Assembly: GCA_024235935.1 (NCBI GenBank)
Contig: JACKLL010000007.1
Location: 124,001 to 188,000, forward strand
From: Rhodoferax sp.
GTDB lineage: Bacteria; Pseudomonadota; Gammaproteobacteria; Burkholderiales; Burkholderiaceae_C
Direction: 5' to 3'
Length of the DNA stretch: 64,000 nt
Shown here: in pieces, positions 54,180 through 63,549 of the stretch
How the letters are laid out: each line of letters begins with the position of its first letter
How positions within the stretch are numbered: the stretch's first letter is position 1
The notes under the pieces: model-generated
The model's input: only the letters and a program-made list of their open reading frames with translations
Databases searched by the model: none
Told to the model about the DNA's origin: nothing
Translations under genes and position numbers: made by a program

Positions 54180-54692
54180 ATGTCCGCAACCGGCACCTTC
54201 CGACCTGGCACGACCGCAGATGCAGCGGCAGAGCCCGTCGTTGAGGTCTTCATCGAGGTGCCCCGTGGCAGCTTTCTCAAGCGTGATCCGAACGGCAGGG
54301 TTCACTTCGTGTCGCCGCTGCCCTGCCCCTACAACTACGGCGCGGTGCCCGCCTATCTCGGCGGAGAGGGCGACCTGCTCGATGTGGTGGTGCTCGGTCC
54401 GCGTCTGCGCTTCGGCACCCGCAGGCGCCTGCGGGTCTGGGGCGCGATCACGCTGACCGACCGCGGCGAGTCCGACGACAAGCTGATCTGCAGCGCGCAG
54501 CCACCAACGCCTCAGGAGATCCGCCGGCTGCTGCGCTTCTTCCGCTTCTACGCGCGCTGCAAGGCCTTGCGCAATCTGTGGCGTGGCCGACCCGGGCGCA
54601 ATGCCTGCGAAGGCTGGTGCACGGCGGCCGAGGCTCTGAAGCGCGCGCAGCCGCTGCCCGAACGGTGGGTCGGCCCTGCCGTGCCATTCTGA
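54180..54692 (+). CDS. Inorganic pyrophosphatase-like protein
   Basis: A 170-residue protein resembling soluble family I pyrophosphatases: 'VEVFIEVPRGSFLKRD', 'PYNYGAVP', the acidic metal block 'GEGDLLDVVVLGP' and 'LTDRGESDDKLICS'. Compared with E. coli Ppa the first Asp of the DGDPxD block is Glu, the loop around Arg43 is shortened and the Lys142 strand ('KWVKVEGW') is replaced by 'NACEGW'. It may hydrolyse another phosphate ester or be inactive. It is divergent from the GIY-YIG/MarR pair. Confidence 0.75.
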   Translation: MSATGTFRPGTTADAAAEPVVEVFIEVPRGSFLKRDPNGRVHFVSPLPCPYNYGAVPAYLGGEGDLLDVVVLGPRLRFGTRRRLRVWGAITLTDRGESDDKLICSAQPPTPQEIRRLLRFFRFYARCKALRNLWRGRPGRNACEGWCTAAEALKRAQPLPERWVGPAVPF

Positions 54693-54735
54693 GCCGCAAG
54701 ACCATCGCCACTGCTGGCCGCCAAGGTCTGCGGAC

Positions 54736-55782
54736 TCACACCACCAGCGGCGCTTCGTCCATCGCCTCGCACTGGTCCTCCAGCATCTGTGCCTGGCCTT
54801 GCCAGTAGTCGCTGGAGCCGAACCACGGAAAGTTGATCGGAAAGATCGGGTCCTCCCAGCGCCGCGCCAGCCAGGCGCTGTAGTGGATCAGGCGCAGCGT
54901 GCGCAGCGGCTCGATCAAGGCCAGCTCACGGCGGTCGAACTCCCGGAATTGTTCGTATCCGTCGACCAGAGCGCCCAGCTGGCGCTGGCGTTGCTGCCGA
55001 TCACCCGACAGCAGCATCCACAAATCCTGCACGGCCGGACCGGTACGGGCATCGTCCAGATCGACGAAATGCGGCCCCGGGCCGGACGACGCGGGAACGT
55101 CGGTCGGTGTCCACAGGATGTTTCCGGGATGGCAATCGCCATGCAGGCGCAGCAAGCGGATCGGTTCTGCATCGGCCGCAGTCCGACCGGCCAGGCAGTC
55201 GTGTAGCCCGACCCGGTCCAGCGCCTGGCGCGAAACATCGGCCCAGCGCGCCTGCACGTCGAGCGGCACCCGCTCGTTGTCGAGCAGCCAGTTGCGCGAA
55301 TCCTCCCCGAAGGTCTGCAGGTTCAGTGCCGGCCGGTGCCGGAACGCGGTGGCAGCGCCGACGCCATGGAAGCGGGCCAGGAAACGCCCGATCCACTCCA
55401 GCACCTCGCCATCGTCGAGTTCCGGTCCGCGCCCACCGCGGCGGGGGCACACGCTGAAGGCAAAGCCGCCAAAGTGGTGCAGGCTGGCACCGTCCAGCAG
55501 CATGGGCCCGACTGCCGGAACCTCTGCGCTTTCGAGTTCGCGGGTGAAATCGTGCTCCTCCTGGATCTGGGCGTCACTCCAGCGTCCGGGCCGGTAGAAC
55601 TTGGTGACCACGGCACTGCCGTCCTCGAGCTGCACCTGGTAGACCCGGTTCTCGTAACTCGACAAGGCCGTGAGCCGGCCGTCGCCCCGCAGGCCCACCG
55701 TCTCCAGGGCATCGAGCACCTGGTCGGGGGTCAGGGTTTCGAACGGATGGGTGGTGGAAAGTTTTTCGGGAGGTGACGCCAT
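54736..55782 (-). CDS. srkA: Stress response kinase A (YihE/RdoA-type protein kinase)
   Basis: A 348-residue kinase of the choline-kinase-like fold: 'LSSYENRVYQVQLEDGSAVVTKFYRPGRW' in pattern (Lys for ATP), 'LHGDCHPGNILW' (catalytic Asp), 'FVDLDDARTGPAVQDLWML' (metal Asp). In E. coli SrkA protects against Cpx-linked and oxidative stress. The ATG at 55782 is chosen because upstream codons are not conserved. It is divergent from the lipocalin-like gene. Confidence 0.9.
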   Translation of the reverse strand: MASPPEKLSTTHPFETLTPDQVLDALETVGLRGDGRLTALSSYENRVYQVQLEDGSAVVTKFYRPGRWSDAQIQEEHDFTRELESAEVPAVGPMLLDGASLHHFGGFAFSVCPRRGGRGPELDDGEVLEWIGRFLARFHGVGAATAFRHRPALNLQTFGEDSRNWLLDNERVPLDVQARWADVSRQALDRVGLHDCLAGRTAADAEPIRLLRLHGDCHPGNILWTPTDVPASSGPGPHFVDLDDARTGPAVQDLWMLLSGDRQQRQRQLGALVDGYEQFREFDRRELALIEPLRTLRLIHYSAWLARRWEDPIFPINFPWFGSSDYWQGQAQMLEDQCEAMDEAPLVV

Positions 55783-55840
55783 GGCGACATTGTCGGGGCC
55801 CGTTCGGGTTCCTACCACTTGCGGGCCATAAATCATTGAC

Positions 55841-55866
55841 CTAAGATAAGTTCAACTAAGAAAGTT
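55841..55866 (+). promoter_or_regulatory. Direct repeat upstream of the oxygenase operon
   Basis: CTAAGATAAGTT (55841-55852) and CTAAGAAAGTT (55856-55866), 15 bp apart, with AGTTCAACT (a 9-bp palindrome) in the overlap. It ends just before the Shine-Dalgarno of the lipocalin-like gene. It may be an operator. Confidence 0.4.
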
Positions 55867-55879
55867 AAAGGAGACAGGC

Positions 55880-56374
55880 TTGACGGCTGCAACAAGCGCA
55901 GGCACGGCATCGACCGACGCGCAAACCGATCCTTTGCAAGGCACCTGGCACCTGGTGCGCTGGGAGATCGCCTATGGCGATGGCCGGCCGGCGACCCTGC
56001 CCTTCGGCGCGCAGGCCACCGGGCTGATCACCTACAGCCACGACGGCACGATGAGCGCCTGCATTGCGCGTGCCGACCGTCCGCCACTGTCCAGCGACAG
56101 CGTGCGCAGCGCCCCCGAGGCCGAGCGGCTGGCCGCATTCGAGAGCTATTTCCAGTACGCCGGACCCTACGCCGTGCGCCGCGGACCGGACGGCCGGCAG
56201 CAGGTCGTGCATACGGTGACCCACGCGCTGAATCCCAATTTCGTCGGCACCACACAGATCCGCAACATGGACTTCGCCAGCGACGGCACGCTGACACTGT
56301 CGGCGTCCGACACCGTGCCCGGCACCACGGTCGCTCGCCACCACCGCCTGATCTGGCGCCGCCCTGCGCACTGA
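55880..56374 (+). CDS. Lipocalin-like domain protein
   Basis: A 164-residue small beta-barrel protein: 'LQGTWHLVRWEIAYGDGR', 'GLITYSHDGTMSACIAR' and 'HALNPNFVGTTQIRNM' match the lipocalin-like family PF13924. Starts at TTG 55880, with AAAGGAG 6 bases upstream, so the rare start is well supported. It begins the operon, 12 bp before the aldehyde dehydrogenase; it may bind the hydrophobic substrate. Confidence 0.8.
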   Translation: MTAATSAGTASTDAQTDPLQGTWHLVRWEIAYGDGRPATLPFGAQATGLITYSHDGTMSACIARADRPPLSSDSVRSAPEAERLAAFESYFQYAGPYAVRRGPDGRQQVVHTVTHALNPNFVGTTQIRNMDFASDGTLTLSASDTVPGTTVARHHRLIWRRPAH

Positions 56375-56386
56375 ACGGGACACGCC

Positions 56387-58114
56387 ATGCACATCGATAC
56401 CCCCTTGTTTGCGCGGCACCGCAGCCGCTTCGAGCAGGCGCAGCAGGCCTGCACCGACCGCGGCTGCTGGAGCCCCTTTCCCGAAACTCCGAACCGCTAT
56501 CCCGATGCCGCGCAGGCACAGGCGCAGGGCCTGGCCGCGTTTCGGGCCCATCTGGGTGCGGACGGCGTTGACCGGCCGTTCGAACTGGACCAGCCGGGCA
56601 CCATCGGCACGCTGGGCGCAGAAATCTCGCCCTATACCCAGCAGCCCCTGGGCGTCCGCTACCCGCAGGCTGACGTGGACCGCCTGTTCGACGCAGCACA
56701 GAAGGCCATCGAGCCCTGGGCCGGCGCCGGCATCGAACAGCGCCTGGGCGTGTTGATGGAGGTGGTCGAGCGGCTGTTCGCCGACCACCTGTTCGAACTG
56801 ACCCACGCCGTCATGCACACCGCGGGACAGAGCTTCAACATGGCCTATGCCGGCTCCGGCGTCAACGCGCTGGACCGGGCCATCGAGGCACTGGTCTACG
56901 CGGAGCAGGCGATGCGCGCGGTGACGCCGCACGCACGCTGGGAGCGCCAGTTCGGCGCCTCGACCATTGCCCTCGACAAGACCTACCGGCTGGTGCCGCG
57001 GGGCATCGCGGTTTGCTTCGCTTGCGCCAGCTTTCCGACCTGGAACGCCTGGCCTTCGATGATGGCCAGCCTGGCGACCGGCAATGCGGTGATCGTCAAA
57101 CCGCATCCGGCCACCATCCTGCCGATGGCGATCTCGGTACGGGTGTTCCGCCAGGTACTCGCGGCGGCCGGTTTCGATCCAAACCTGGTGACGATGGCCA
57201 CCGACAGCGTGGAACAGCCGATCGGCAAGCTGCTGGTGCAGCATCCCAAGACCGCCATCGTCGACTTCACCGGCAGCGTCGCGTTTGGCCAGTGGGTCGA
57301 ACGCAATGCCTATCCGGCACTGGCTTTCACCGAGACCGCCGGCTGCAATACCGTGGTGCTGGAATCCACCGACGACCTGGACGCCACGCTGCGCAGCCTG
57401 GCCACGACCATGTGCATGTTCAGTGCGCAGATGTGCACCAGCCCGCAGAACATCTACATCCCGGCGCACGGCGTACGCACCCCGCAGGGCCTGGTACCGC
57501 TGCAGACCGTGGCGCGCCAGCTCGCGGATGCGGTGCAAAAGCTCGGCGCCGATCCGAAGAAGGCGGCCATGATCCTGGCCACGATCCAGTCGCCGCAGAC
57601 GCTGGCGCTGCTGCAGCAGCTGCGCACCGAGGGCGCGGCGCGCGGCCAGGTGCTGCTCGAACCGCAGCCGTATGCGCATCCCGAATTTCCGCAGGCCCGC
57701 ACCAGCACACCGCTGATGCTGCAGGTCGACACCACGCAGCGCGAACTCTACGGACAGGAGCGCTTCGGCCCGGTCAGCTTCGTCATCGCCTGTGCCGATG
57801 CCGACGATGCGCTGGCCCAGGCCAGTGGCGACGTCACCGCCTTCGGAGGGCTGACGGCCTTCCTGTATTCAACCGACGAAGACTACATCGCGCGCGCCGA
57901 AGCGGCCTATGCCAGAGCCGGCGCCCAGCTCACGACCAACCTCACCGGCGCGATGCCGCTGAACTTCGCCGCCGCCTACAGCGACTACCACGTCACCGGC
58001 CTGAACCCGGCCGGCAACGCCGCATTGACCAGCCTGGCCTTTGTCGCCAGCCGCTTCTGCATCACGCAATCGCGCCGGCCGGCGCGCGAGCCCTCGCCAG
58101 CCCCCCAATCCTGA
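56387..58114 (+). CDS. PaaN-type aldehyde dehydrogenase
   Basis: A 575-residue ALDH of the group annotated as PaaN. Cofactor blocks: 'WNAWPSMMASLATGNAVIVKPHP', 'VDFTGSVAFGQWVE' in pattern; the catalytic Glu is in 'FTETAGCN' and the nucleophile Cys in 'FSAQMCTSPQN' (~350). No other phenylacetate genes are nearby, so rather than ring cleavage it probably oxidises the aldehyde made by the two downstream oxygenases. ALDH, oxygenases, ligase and hydrolase are all close-packed on the + strand. Confidence 0.87.
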   Translation: MHIDTPLFARHRSRFEQAQQACTDRGCWSPFPETPNRYPDAAQAQAQGLAAFRAHLGADGVDRPFELDQPGTIGTLGAEISPYTQQPLGVRYPQADVDRLFDAAQKAIEPWAGAGIEQRLGVLMEVVERLFADHLFELTHAVMHTAGQSFNMAYAGSGVNALDRAIEALVYAEQAMRAVTPHARWERQFGASTIALDKTYRLVPRGIAVCFACASFPTWNAWPSMMASLATGNAVIVKPHPATILPMAISVRVFRQVLAAAGFDPNLVTMATDSVEQPIGKLLVQHPKTAIVDFTGSVAFGQWVERNAYPALAFTETAGCNTVVLESTDDLDATLRSLATTMCMFSAQMCTSPQNIYIPAHGVRTPQGLVPLQTVARQLADAVQKLGADPKKAAMILATIQSPQTLALLQQLRTEGAARGQVLLEPQPYAHPEFPQARTSTPLMLQVDTTQRELYGQERFGPVSFVIACADADDALAQASGDVTAFGGLTAFLYSTDEDYIARAEAAYARAGAQLTTNLTGAMPLNFAAAYSDYHVTGLNPAGNAALTSLAFVASRFCITQSRRPAREPSPAPQS

Positions 58115-58125
58115 AGGAGAACACC

Positions 58126-59589
58126 ATGGGTGCCCACGACAGCAATGCTTTCAACGAGATTCCGGTCCTGGTCGGCGGTTTTGCGCCGGTTGCGCAGGAG
58201 ATGACCGTCGACCTGACCGACGTCGAAGGCGAAATCCCCAAGGACCTGACCGGCATGTACGTGCGCAATGGCCCGAACCGCAGGTTCGAAGCTCCCGGGC
58301 GCTACCACTGGTTCGACGGCGACGGCATGCTGCACGCGGTACGCTTCGAGGGCGGCAAGGCCCAGTACCAGAACCGCTGGGTCATGACCGACAGTCTGCA
58401 GGAAGAGCTTGCGGCCGGCAGCGCCTTGTGGCAAGGCATCAAGGACCCGCCGCGCAAGGACCGGCCCGACATGCCGATCAAGAACACCTCCAACACCGAC
58501 GTCAAGTTCTACGCCGGCACGCTGGTGTCGATGTGGTACCTCGGCGGCGCGGTCTACCAGTGCCGCCCGGGCGATCTGTCGACCATCGGCAAGCTCGACA
58601 TGGACCCGCGACTCCAGGGTCTGCCGATTTCGGCCCATTCCAAGGTCGACGAGCGCACCGGCGAATTCCTGTTCTTCGCCTACGGCAAGGAAGCACCGTA
58701 CATGCACTACGGCGTGATGGACCGCCAGGGGGCGCTCAAGACCTTCATGCCGGTGCAACTGCCCGGCCCGCGCCTGCCGCACGACATGGCGATCACGCCG
58801 AACTACACCATCCTGCACGACCTGCCGCTGTTCTACGACATGGACGCCTTCGCGGCCGGTCGCCACAAGCTCAAGTTCCACCACACGCTGCCGTCGCGCT
58901 TTGCCGTGGTGCCGCGACACGGCACGCCGGAGCAGATCCGCTGGTTCGAGGCCGAGCCCACCTACATGTACCACGTCTCCAACGCCTGGGAAGAGGACGA
59001 CGGCCAGGGTGGCATCGAGGTCGTGATGACCGGCACGCCGTTCCGACTGCCCACCGATGTGCGCGGACAGCTCGACGTCGACCGGTTTCCGAAGATGCTG
59101 GCGAACCTGGAACACGACTTCATCTTCAAGGAGTGGCGCTTCAACCTGCGCACCGGGCAGACGAAGGAACGCGTCATCGACGACATCATCAACCAGGAGT
59201 TCCCGGTCATCAATTCCTGGATGCAGGGCCACAAGACCCGCTATTCCTGGAACGTGCTGATGGGTCGGCTCAACCGTGCCGAAGACCCGCGCTTCTGCGG
59301 CCTGGTGCGCTACGACCTGCAGCAGGACACCTGCACCACCTGGCATGCCGGCACCGGCAAATGGTTCAGCGAAGCCCCGTTCGCGCCCAAGGACCACTGG
59401 AAGAGCGAAGACGACGGCTACCTGGTGGGATTCATGTGGGACGACCGCCAGCAGGCCTCGTTCCTGAGCATCTTCGACGCCCACGACATCTCCCGTGGAC
59501 CGGTGTGCCGGATCCGGCTGCCGCAGCGCGTGCCCAACGGCTTTCACGCGACCTGGGTCAGTGGCGAGCGGCTGGCACGCGGCTACTGA
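58126..59589 (+). CDS. Carotenoid-cleavage-type oxygenase (first copy)
   Basis: A 487-residue Fe(II) beta-propeller oxygenase. All four iron His are visible: 'SAHSKVDERTG', 'LPHDMAITPNY', 'YHVSNAWEED' and 'NGFHATWV'. N-terminal 'GMYVRNGPNRRF' and 'HWFDGDGMLHAV' are family marks. This family includes carotenoid, apocarotenoid and lignostilbene (stilbenoid) cleavers, each giving two aldehydes or ketones. Good AAGGAGA site before the ATG. It lies directly before a homologue. Confidence 0.9.
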   Translation: MGAHDSNAFNEIPVLVGGFAPVAQEMTVDLTDVEGEIPKDLTGMYVRNGPNRRFEAPGRYHWFDGDGMLHAVRFEGGKAQYQNRWVMTDSLQEELAAGSALWQGIKDPPRKDRPDMPIKNTSNTDVKFYAGTLVSMWYLGGAVYQCRPGDLSTIGKLDMDPRLQGLPISAHSKVDERTGEFLFFAYGKEAPYMHYGVMDRQGALKTFMPVQLPGPRLPHDMAITPNYTILHDLPLFYDMDAFAAGRHKLKFHHTLPSRFAVVPRHGTPEQIRWFEAEPTYMYHVSNAWEEDDGQGGIEVVMTGTPFRLPTDVRGQLDVDRFPKMLANLEHDFIFKEWRFNLRTGQTKERVIDDIINQEFPVINSWMQGHKTRYSWNVLMGRLNRAEDPRFCGLVRYDLQQDTCTTWHAGTGKWFSEAPFAPKDHWKSEDDGYLVGFMWDDRQQASFLSIFDAHDISRGPVCRIRLPQRVPNGFHATWVSGERLARGY

Positions 59590-59608
59590 ATCCGGACAGG
59601 ACCCCACG

Positions 59609-61051
59609 ATGCGAATCAATGATCTGCCGGTGCACGACATCCCGGCGCTGGACGGCAACAACGCGCCGGTGCTGGACGAGTCGGTATTCGAGGACATGCA
59701 GGTGATCGGCGAGGTGCCGAAAGACCTCAACGGTCTGTATGTGCGCAACGGCCCGAACGCCTATTACCCGCCCGACTGGCGCTACCACGCCTATGACGGC
59801 GACGGCATGATCCACGCCGTGCAGTTTGCCGATGGCAAGGTCACCTACCGCAACCGCTTCGTGCAGACGCAGGGTCTGCAGGAAGAGCGCGCGGCCGGCC
59901 ATGCCCTGTGGAAAGGGCTGAAGGAGCCGATGCGTGCCGACCGCCCGGACCAGCCGCTGAAGAACACCGCCAACACCGACGTCAAGTACCACGCCGGTCG
60001 CCTGATCGCCATGTGGTACCGCGCCGGCATGCCCTATGCGCTGGACCCGCTGACGCTGGAGACGCTGGGCACGGCCGACTACGGCGGCGCTTACGCCAAG
60101 ATCTCGGCCCACTCGCGCCCCGACGAGCACACCGGCGAGCTGATGTTCTTCGACTACAGCCTCACCGCACCCTACATGGCGTACGGCGTCATCGGGCCGG
60201 ACGGCAAGCTCAGGACCAAGATGGAGATTCCCCTGCCAGGTCCGCGCCTGCCGCACGACATGGCCATCACCGAACACTACAGCATCCTGCACGACTTTCC
60301 CCTGTGGCCCGATGCCGACGCGCTGAAGGCTGGCCGCTACAAGGTGCATTTCCATGCCGACCAGCCCAGCCGCTTCGCCGTCGTGCCGCGCCATGGCACG
60401 GCCAGCGACATCCGCTGGTTCGACGCCAAACCCGGCTACATGCTGCACGTGGTCAACGCCTGGGAGGAAGGCAGCGAGATCGTCATGGTCGGCACGCCCT
60501 ACCGGCTGCATGCGACGGCCGACGGCCAGCCCGACGCACGGCGACTGGAGCGCACCATCAACCAGCGCCAGCGCGACTTCCTGCTGTACGAGTGGCGCTT
60601 CGACCTGGCAAGCGGCACGACCCGCGAGCGCGTCATCGACGATGTGCTCAACAGCGAGTTCCCGGTGATCAACAGCGCCTACCAGGGGCGCAGGAACCGC
60701 TACTCGTACAACATCCTGTTTCCGCAAGGTGGACGCGAGGAGCCGCGTTTCCCGGGCCTGGCCAAGTACGACCTCACGACGGGCGGCTATGTGGCCTACA
60801 GCGCCGGGCCGCAGTACTTCTACAACGAACCCGGTTTCGCCCCGCGCGACAACAGCCAGGCCGAGGACGACGGCTACCTGGTGATGCCGGTCTGGAACCC
60901 GGTGGACCAGCGCTCCGAGATCCAGGTCTTCGATTGCAAGGATGCCCGGCTGGCCCAGGGCCCTGTGGCACGGGTGCTGATGCCACGCCGGATCCCGCAC
61001 GGATTTCACGCCACCTTCGTCAGCCAGCGCACGCTGGACCGCTGGAAGTAG
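59609..61051 (+). CDS. Carotenoid-cleavage-type oxygenase (second copy)
   Basis: A 480-residue paralogue of the preceding gene, with all four iron His ('SAHSRPDEHTG', 'LPHDMAITEHY', 'LHVVNAWEE', 'HGFHATFV') and the same N-terminal blocks ('GLYVRNGPNAYY', 'YHAYDGDGMIHAV'). The two are clearly diverged, not a recent duplication, suggesting different substrate geometry. It starts 19 bp after the first copy. Confidence 0.9.
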   Translation: MRINDLPVHDIPALDGNNAPVLDESVFEDMQVIGEVPKDLNGLYVRNGPNAYYPPDWRYHAYDGDGMIHAVQFADGKVTYRNRFVQTQGLQEERAAGHALWKGLKEPMRADRPDQPLKNTANTDVKYHAGRLIAMWYRAGMPYALDPLTLETLGTADYGGAYAKISAHSRPDEHTGELMFFDYSLTAPYMAYGVIGPDGKLRTKMEIPLPGPRLPHDMAITEHYSILHDFPLWPDADALKAGRYKVHFHADQPSRFAVVPRHGTASDIRWFDAKPGYMLHVVNAWEEGSEIVMVGTPYRLHATADGQPDARRLERTINQRQRDFLLYEWRFDLASGTTRERVIDDVLNSEFPVINSAYQGRRNRYSYNILFPQGGREEPRFPGLAKYDLTTGGYVAYSAGPQYFYNEPGFAPRDNSQAEDDGYLVMPVWNPVDQRSEIQVFDCKDARLAQGPVARVLMPRRIPHGFHATFVSQRTLDRWK

Positions 61052-61057
61052 AGCCCC

Positions 61058-62809
61058 ATGATTCTGATACCCGAACACAAGATCGCCGAATACACCGACC
61101 GCGGCTGGTGGGGCACGACCACGCTGTGGGACCTGTTCCAGCAGCAGGTGGCCCAGCGCCCCGACGCCGAGGCGGTGGTCGATGCGGCCAACCGCGCCGA
61201 TTTTGCACATGGCGAGGCGCAGCGGCTGACATGGGGCCAACTGTCCGACGCGGTGGACCGCTTTTGCCGCGTGCTGCTGGACACCGGCATCCGCCGCGAC
61301 GAGATCCTGTTGATGCAGTTGCCCAACGGTGTCGAGCAATACATCGTCTACCTGTCGTGCGCACGGCTGGGCATCGTGGTCACGCCGGTGCCGGTGCAAT
61401 ACCGCGAGAACGAGCTCGACCACATCCTGGCGCATACCCAGGCAGCGGCCGTGGTGACGTTTGCGCGCATCGGAAAGCCGGAGGGTGGGCATGCGGCCGC
61501 GGCCATGTTCGCGCAGATGCAGGCACACGCGCCGCACCTGCGCAGCATCCTGGCCTGGGGCGATGAGCCTGCATCGGGCTGCATCGACCTGTCGCGGGAC
61601 TGCGCGGCGGCCATCACGCCGGCCGACACGCAGCGGCTGGCCCAGGCCGAACGTGAGGCCGCGGTCACCGCCAACGACGTGTTCACGATCTGCTGGACCT
61701 CGGGCACCGAGGCCCGGCCCAAGGGCGTACCGCGCAGCCACAACGAGTGGCTGGTGGTGGCACCGTCCATCATCGAAGCTGGCCAGATCGGGCCGCAGGC
61801 GCGGCTGCTCAATCCGTTCCCGCTGGTCAACATGGCCGGCATCTCGACCGCGATCGCGGCCTGGCTGGTCGTCGGTGGAACGGTGGTGCAGCACCACCCG
61901 TTCTCGCTGCCGGTGTTCCTGCAGCAGATCCGCGACGAGCGCATCGACTACACCGTGGCTCCGCCGGCCGTGCTGAACATGCTGCTGCAGAACACCGCGC
62001 TGCTCGAGGGCATCGACTTCCAGCGCCTGTCGCGCATCGGCTCCGGCTCGGCACCGCTGAGCGAATGGATGGTGCGCGGGTTTGCCGAGCAGTTCGGCGT
62101 GCAGATCATCAACTATTTCGGCTCCAACGAAGGTGCGGCACTGGCGGGCAGCGACATCGACCTGCCCGATCCGGGCGAGCGCGCCACCTTCTTCCCACGC
62201 GCCGGTGTGCCGGGCTTCGAGTGGTCGGTATCGACCACACGCAAGATACGCACCCGCCTGGTCGATCTGGACACGGGCGAGGACATCGCGCAGGCCGGCC
62301 ATATCGGTGAGTTGCGCTTCACCGGTCCGACAATCTTCAGTGGCTATTACGGTGCGCCCGAAATGACCGCGCGCGCCTTCGACGAACAGGGTTACTACAA
62401 GACCGGCGACCTGTTCGAGATCGCCGGCGACCGGCAGCAGTTCTACCGCTATGCAGGCCGCTCCAAGGACCTGGTGATCCGCGGCGGCATGAACATCTCG
62501 GCCGAGGAGATCGAGGGGCTGCTGCTGTCCTGCCCCGGCGTGCGCGAAGTGGCCGTGGTCGGCGTGCCCGACGCCGTGCTGGGCGAGCGGGTCTGTGTCT
62601 GCGTCGTCGGCCGCGAAGGCCAGCCGCCGGCACTGGTCGACCTGGTGCGCTATCTGCGCACCGAACGCCATGTGGCGGCCTACAAGCTCCCGGAATACCT
62701 GCTGCCGCTGGCGGAGATGCCGCGCAATCCGGTCGGCAAGATCCTCAAGACCGAACTGCGGGCGCAGGCCCGGTCACTGGTCGGCTCGGCCCGCAAGGAG
62801 ATGGCATGA
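61058..62809 (+). CDS. Adenylate-forming acyl-CoA ligase
   Basis: A 583-residue AMP-dependent synthetase/ligase. ATP-binding A3 motif 'CWTSGTEARPKGVPRSH' is at ~residue 208; 'NYFGSNEGAALAG' (A5), 'YYKTGDLFEIAGD' (A7), 'GRSKDLVIRGGMNISAEEIE' and the catalytic Lys in 'NPVGKILKTELR' are all present. It would activate the carboxylic acid made by the aldehyde dehydrogenase as a CoA thioester. It overlaps the hydrolase gene by ATGA. Confidence 0.9.
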   Translation: MILIPEHKIAEYTDRGWWGTTTLWDLFQQQVAQRPDAEAVVDAANRADFAHGEAQRLTWGQLSDAVDRFCRVLLDTGIRRDEILLMQLPNGVEQYIVYLSCARLGIVVTPVPVQYRENELDHILAHTQAAAVVTFARIGKPEGGHAAAAMFAQMQAHAPHLRSILAWGDEPASGCIDLSRDCAAAITPADTQRLAQAEREAAVTANDVFTICWTSGTEARPKGVPRSHNEWLVVAPSIIEAGQIGPQARLLNPFPLVNMAGISTAIAAWLVVGGTVVQHHPFSLPVFLQQIRDERIDYTVAPPAVLNMLLQNTALLEGIDFQRLSRIGSGSAPLSEWMVRGFAEQFGVQIINYFGSNEGAALAGSDIDLPDPGERATFFPRAGVPGFEWSVSTTRKIRTRLVDLDTGEDIAQAGHIGELRFTGPTIFSGYYGAPEMTARAFDEQGYYKTGDLFEIAGDRQQFYRYAGRSKDLVIRGGMNISAEEIEGLLLSCPGVREVAVVGVPDAVLGERVCVCVVGREGQPPALVDLVRYLRTERHVAAYKLPEYLLPLAEMPRNPVGKILKTELRAQARSLVGSARKEMA

Positions 62810-63519
62810 CGCCCGTGCTGCTGCTGATCCCCGGCATGTTCAACACCGGCGCGATCTGGGATCCGGTGCGGGCGCATCTGGACCCGGCGGTGGACGTGCG
62901 GGTCGCCAACGTACTGACGCAGCCCAGCATTTCCGCCATGGCCGACGACGCCTGGGCACAGGTGGCAAACCTGCCGCCGGGCACACCGCTGATCGTGGCG
63001 GGGTATTCCATGGGCGGCTACGTGCTGATCGAACTGCTGGCGCGGCATGCGCGCCGTGTCGACGCGGCGGCCTTCGTCGACACCTCGGCACAGATCGAGA
63101 CGCCGGATTCGATGGCCGCGCGCGAGAAGACCATTGCCGCGCTGGAACGCAGCTTCGAGCGCGCGGTATCGGCGGTGATCCCGTTCAGCCTGCATCCGGA
63201 CCACCACACCCGCAGCGACCTGGTCGAAGGCATGCGCACGATGATGCACGCGGTCGGCGCCGAGGCCGCGATCCGCCAGACCCGCGCCATCATGGCGCGG
63301 GCCGATCACCGCGCGATGCTGGCCCAGCTGCACATACCCACGCTGGTGGTCTGCGGCGCCCAGGACAAGGTGACGCCGCCCGCATTGTCGGACGACCTCG
63401 CCGCGCTGGTCCCCGGCGCCGAGCGGCTCACGCTCGCACAGGCCGGCCACCAGGTACCGCTGGAGCAGCCACAGGCACTGGCTGCTGCGCTGATGCAGCT
63501 GATCACGCGTGCCCGCTAG
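62806..63519 (+). CDS. Alpha/beta hydrolase
   Basis: A 237-residue hydrolase with GxSxG in 'VAGYSMGGYVL' (Ser ~68), acid in 'VCGAQDKVTPP' and His in 'AGHQVPLEQP', a complete triad. Close to esterases and C-C hydrolases of aromatic catabolism. Coupled to the ligase by ATGA, so it acts in the same pathway, perhaps on an ester of the substrate or a product thioester. Confidence 0.87.
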   Translation: MTPVLLLIPGMFNTGAIWDPVRAHLDPAVDVRVANVLTQPSISAMADDAWAQVANLPPGTPLIVAGYSMGGYVLIELLARHARRVDAAAFVDTSAQIETPDSMAAREKTIAALERSFERAVSAVIPFSLHPDHHTRSDLVEGMRTMMHAVGAEAAIRQTRAIMARADHRAMLAQLHIPTLVVCGAQDKVTPPALSDDLAALVPGAERLTLAQAGHQVPLEQPQALAAALMQLITRAR

Positions 63520-63549
63520 TTTCGATACCCACTACAAGGAGACACAGAC

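Noticed and set aside
56387..58114. Phenylacetate (paa) pathway locus, from the PaaN-like gene
   Set aside because: No paaA-E, paaK, paaG or paaZ genes nearby; neighbours are carotenoid-type oxygenases.
59558..62671. Long open frame (over 1000 codons) on the minus strand opposite the oxygenase and ligase genes
   Set aside because: His/Arg/Val-rich antisense sequence with no motifs; the + strand here has four well-supported enzymes. High GC lowers stop frequency in such shadows.
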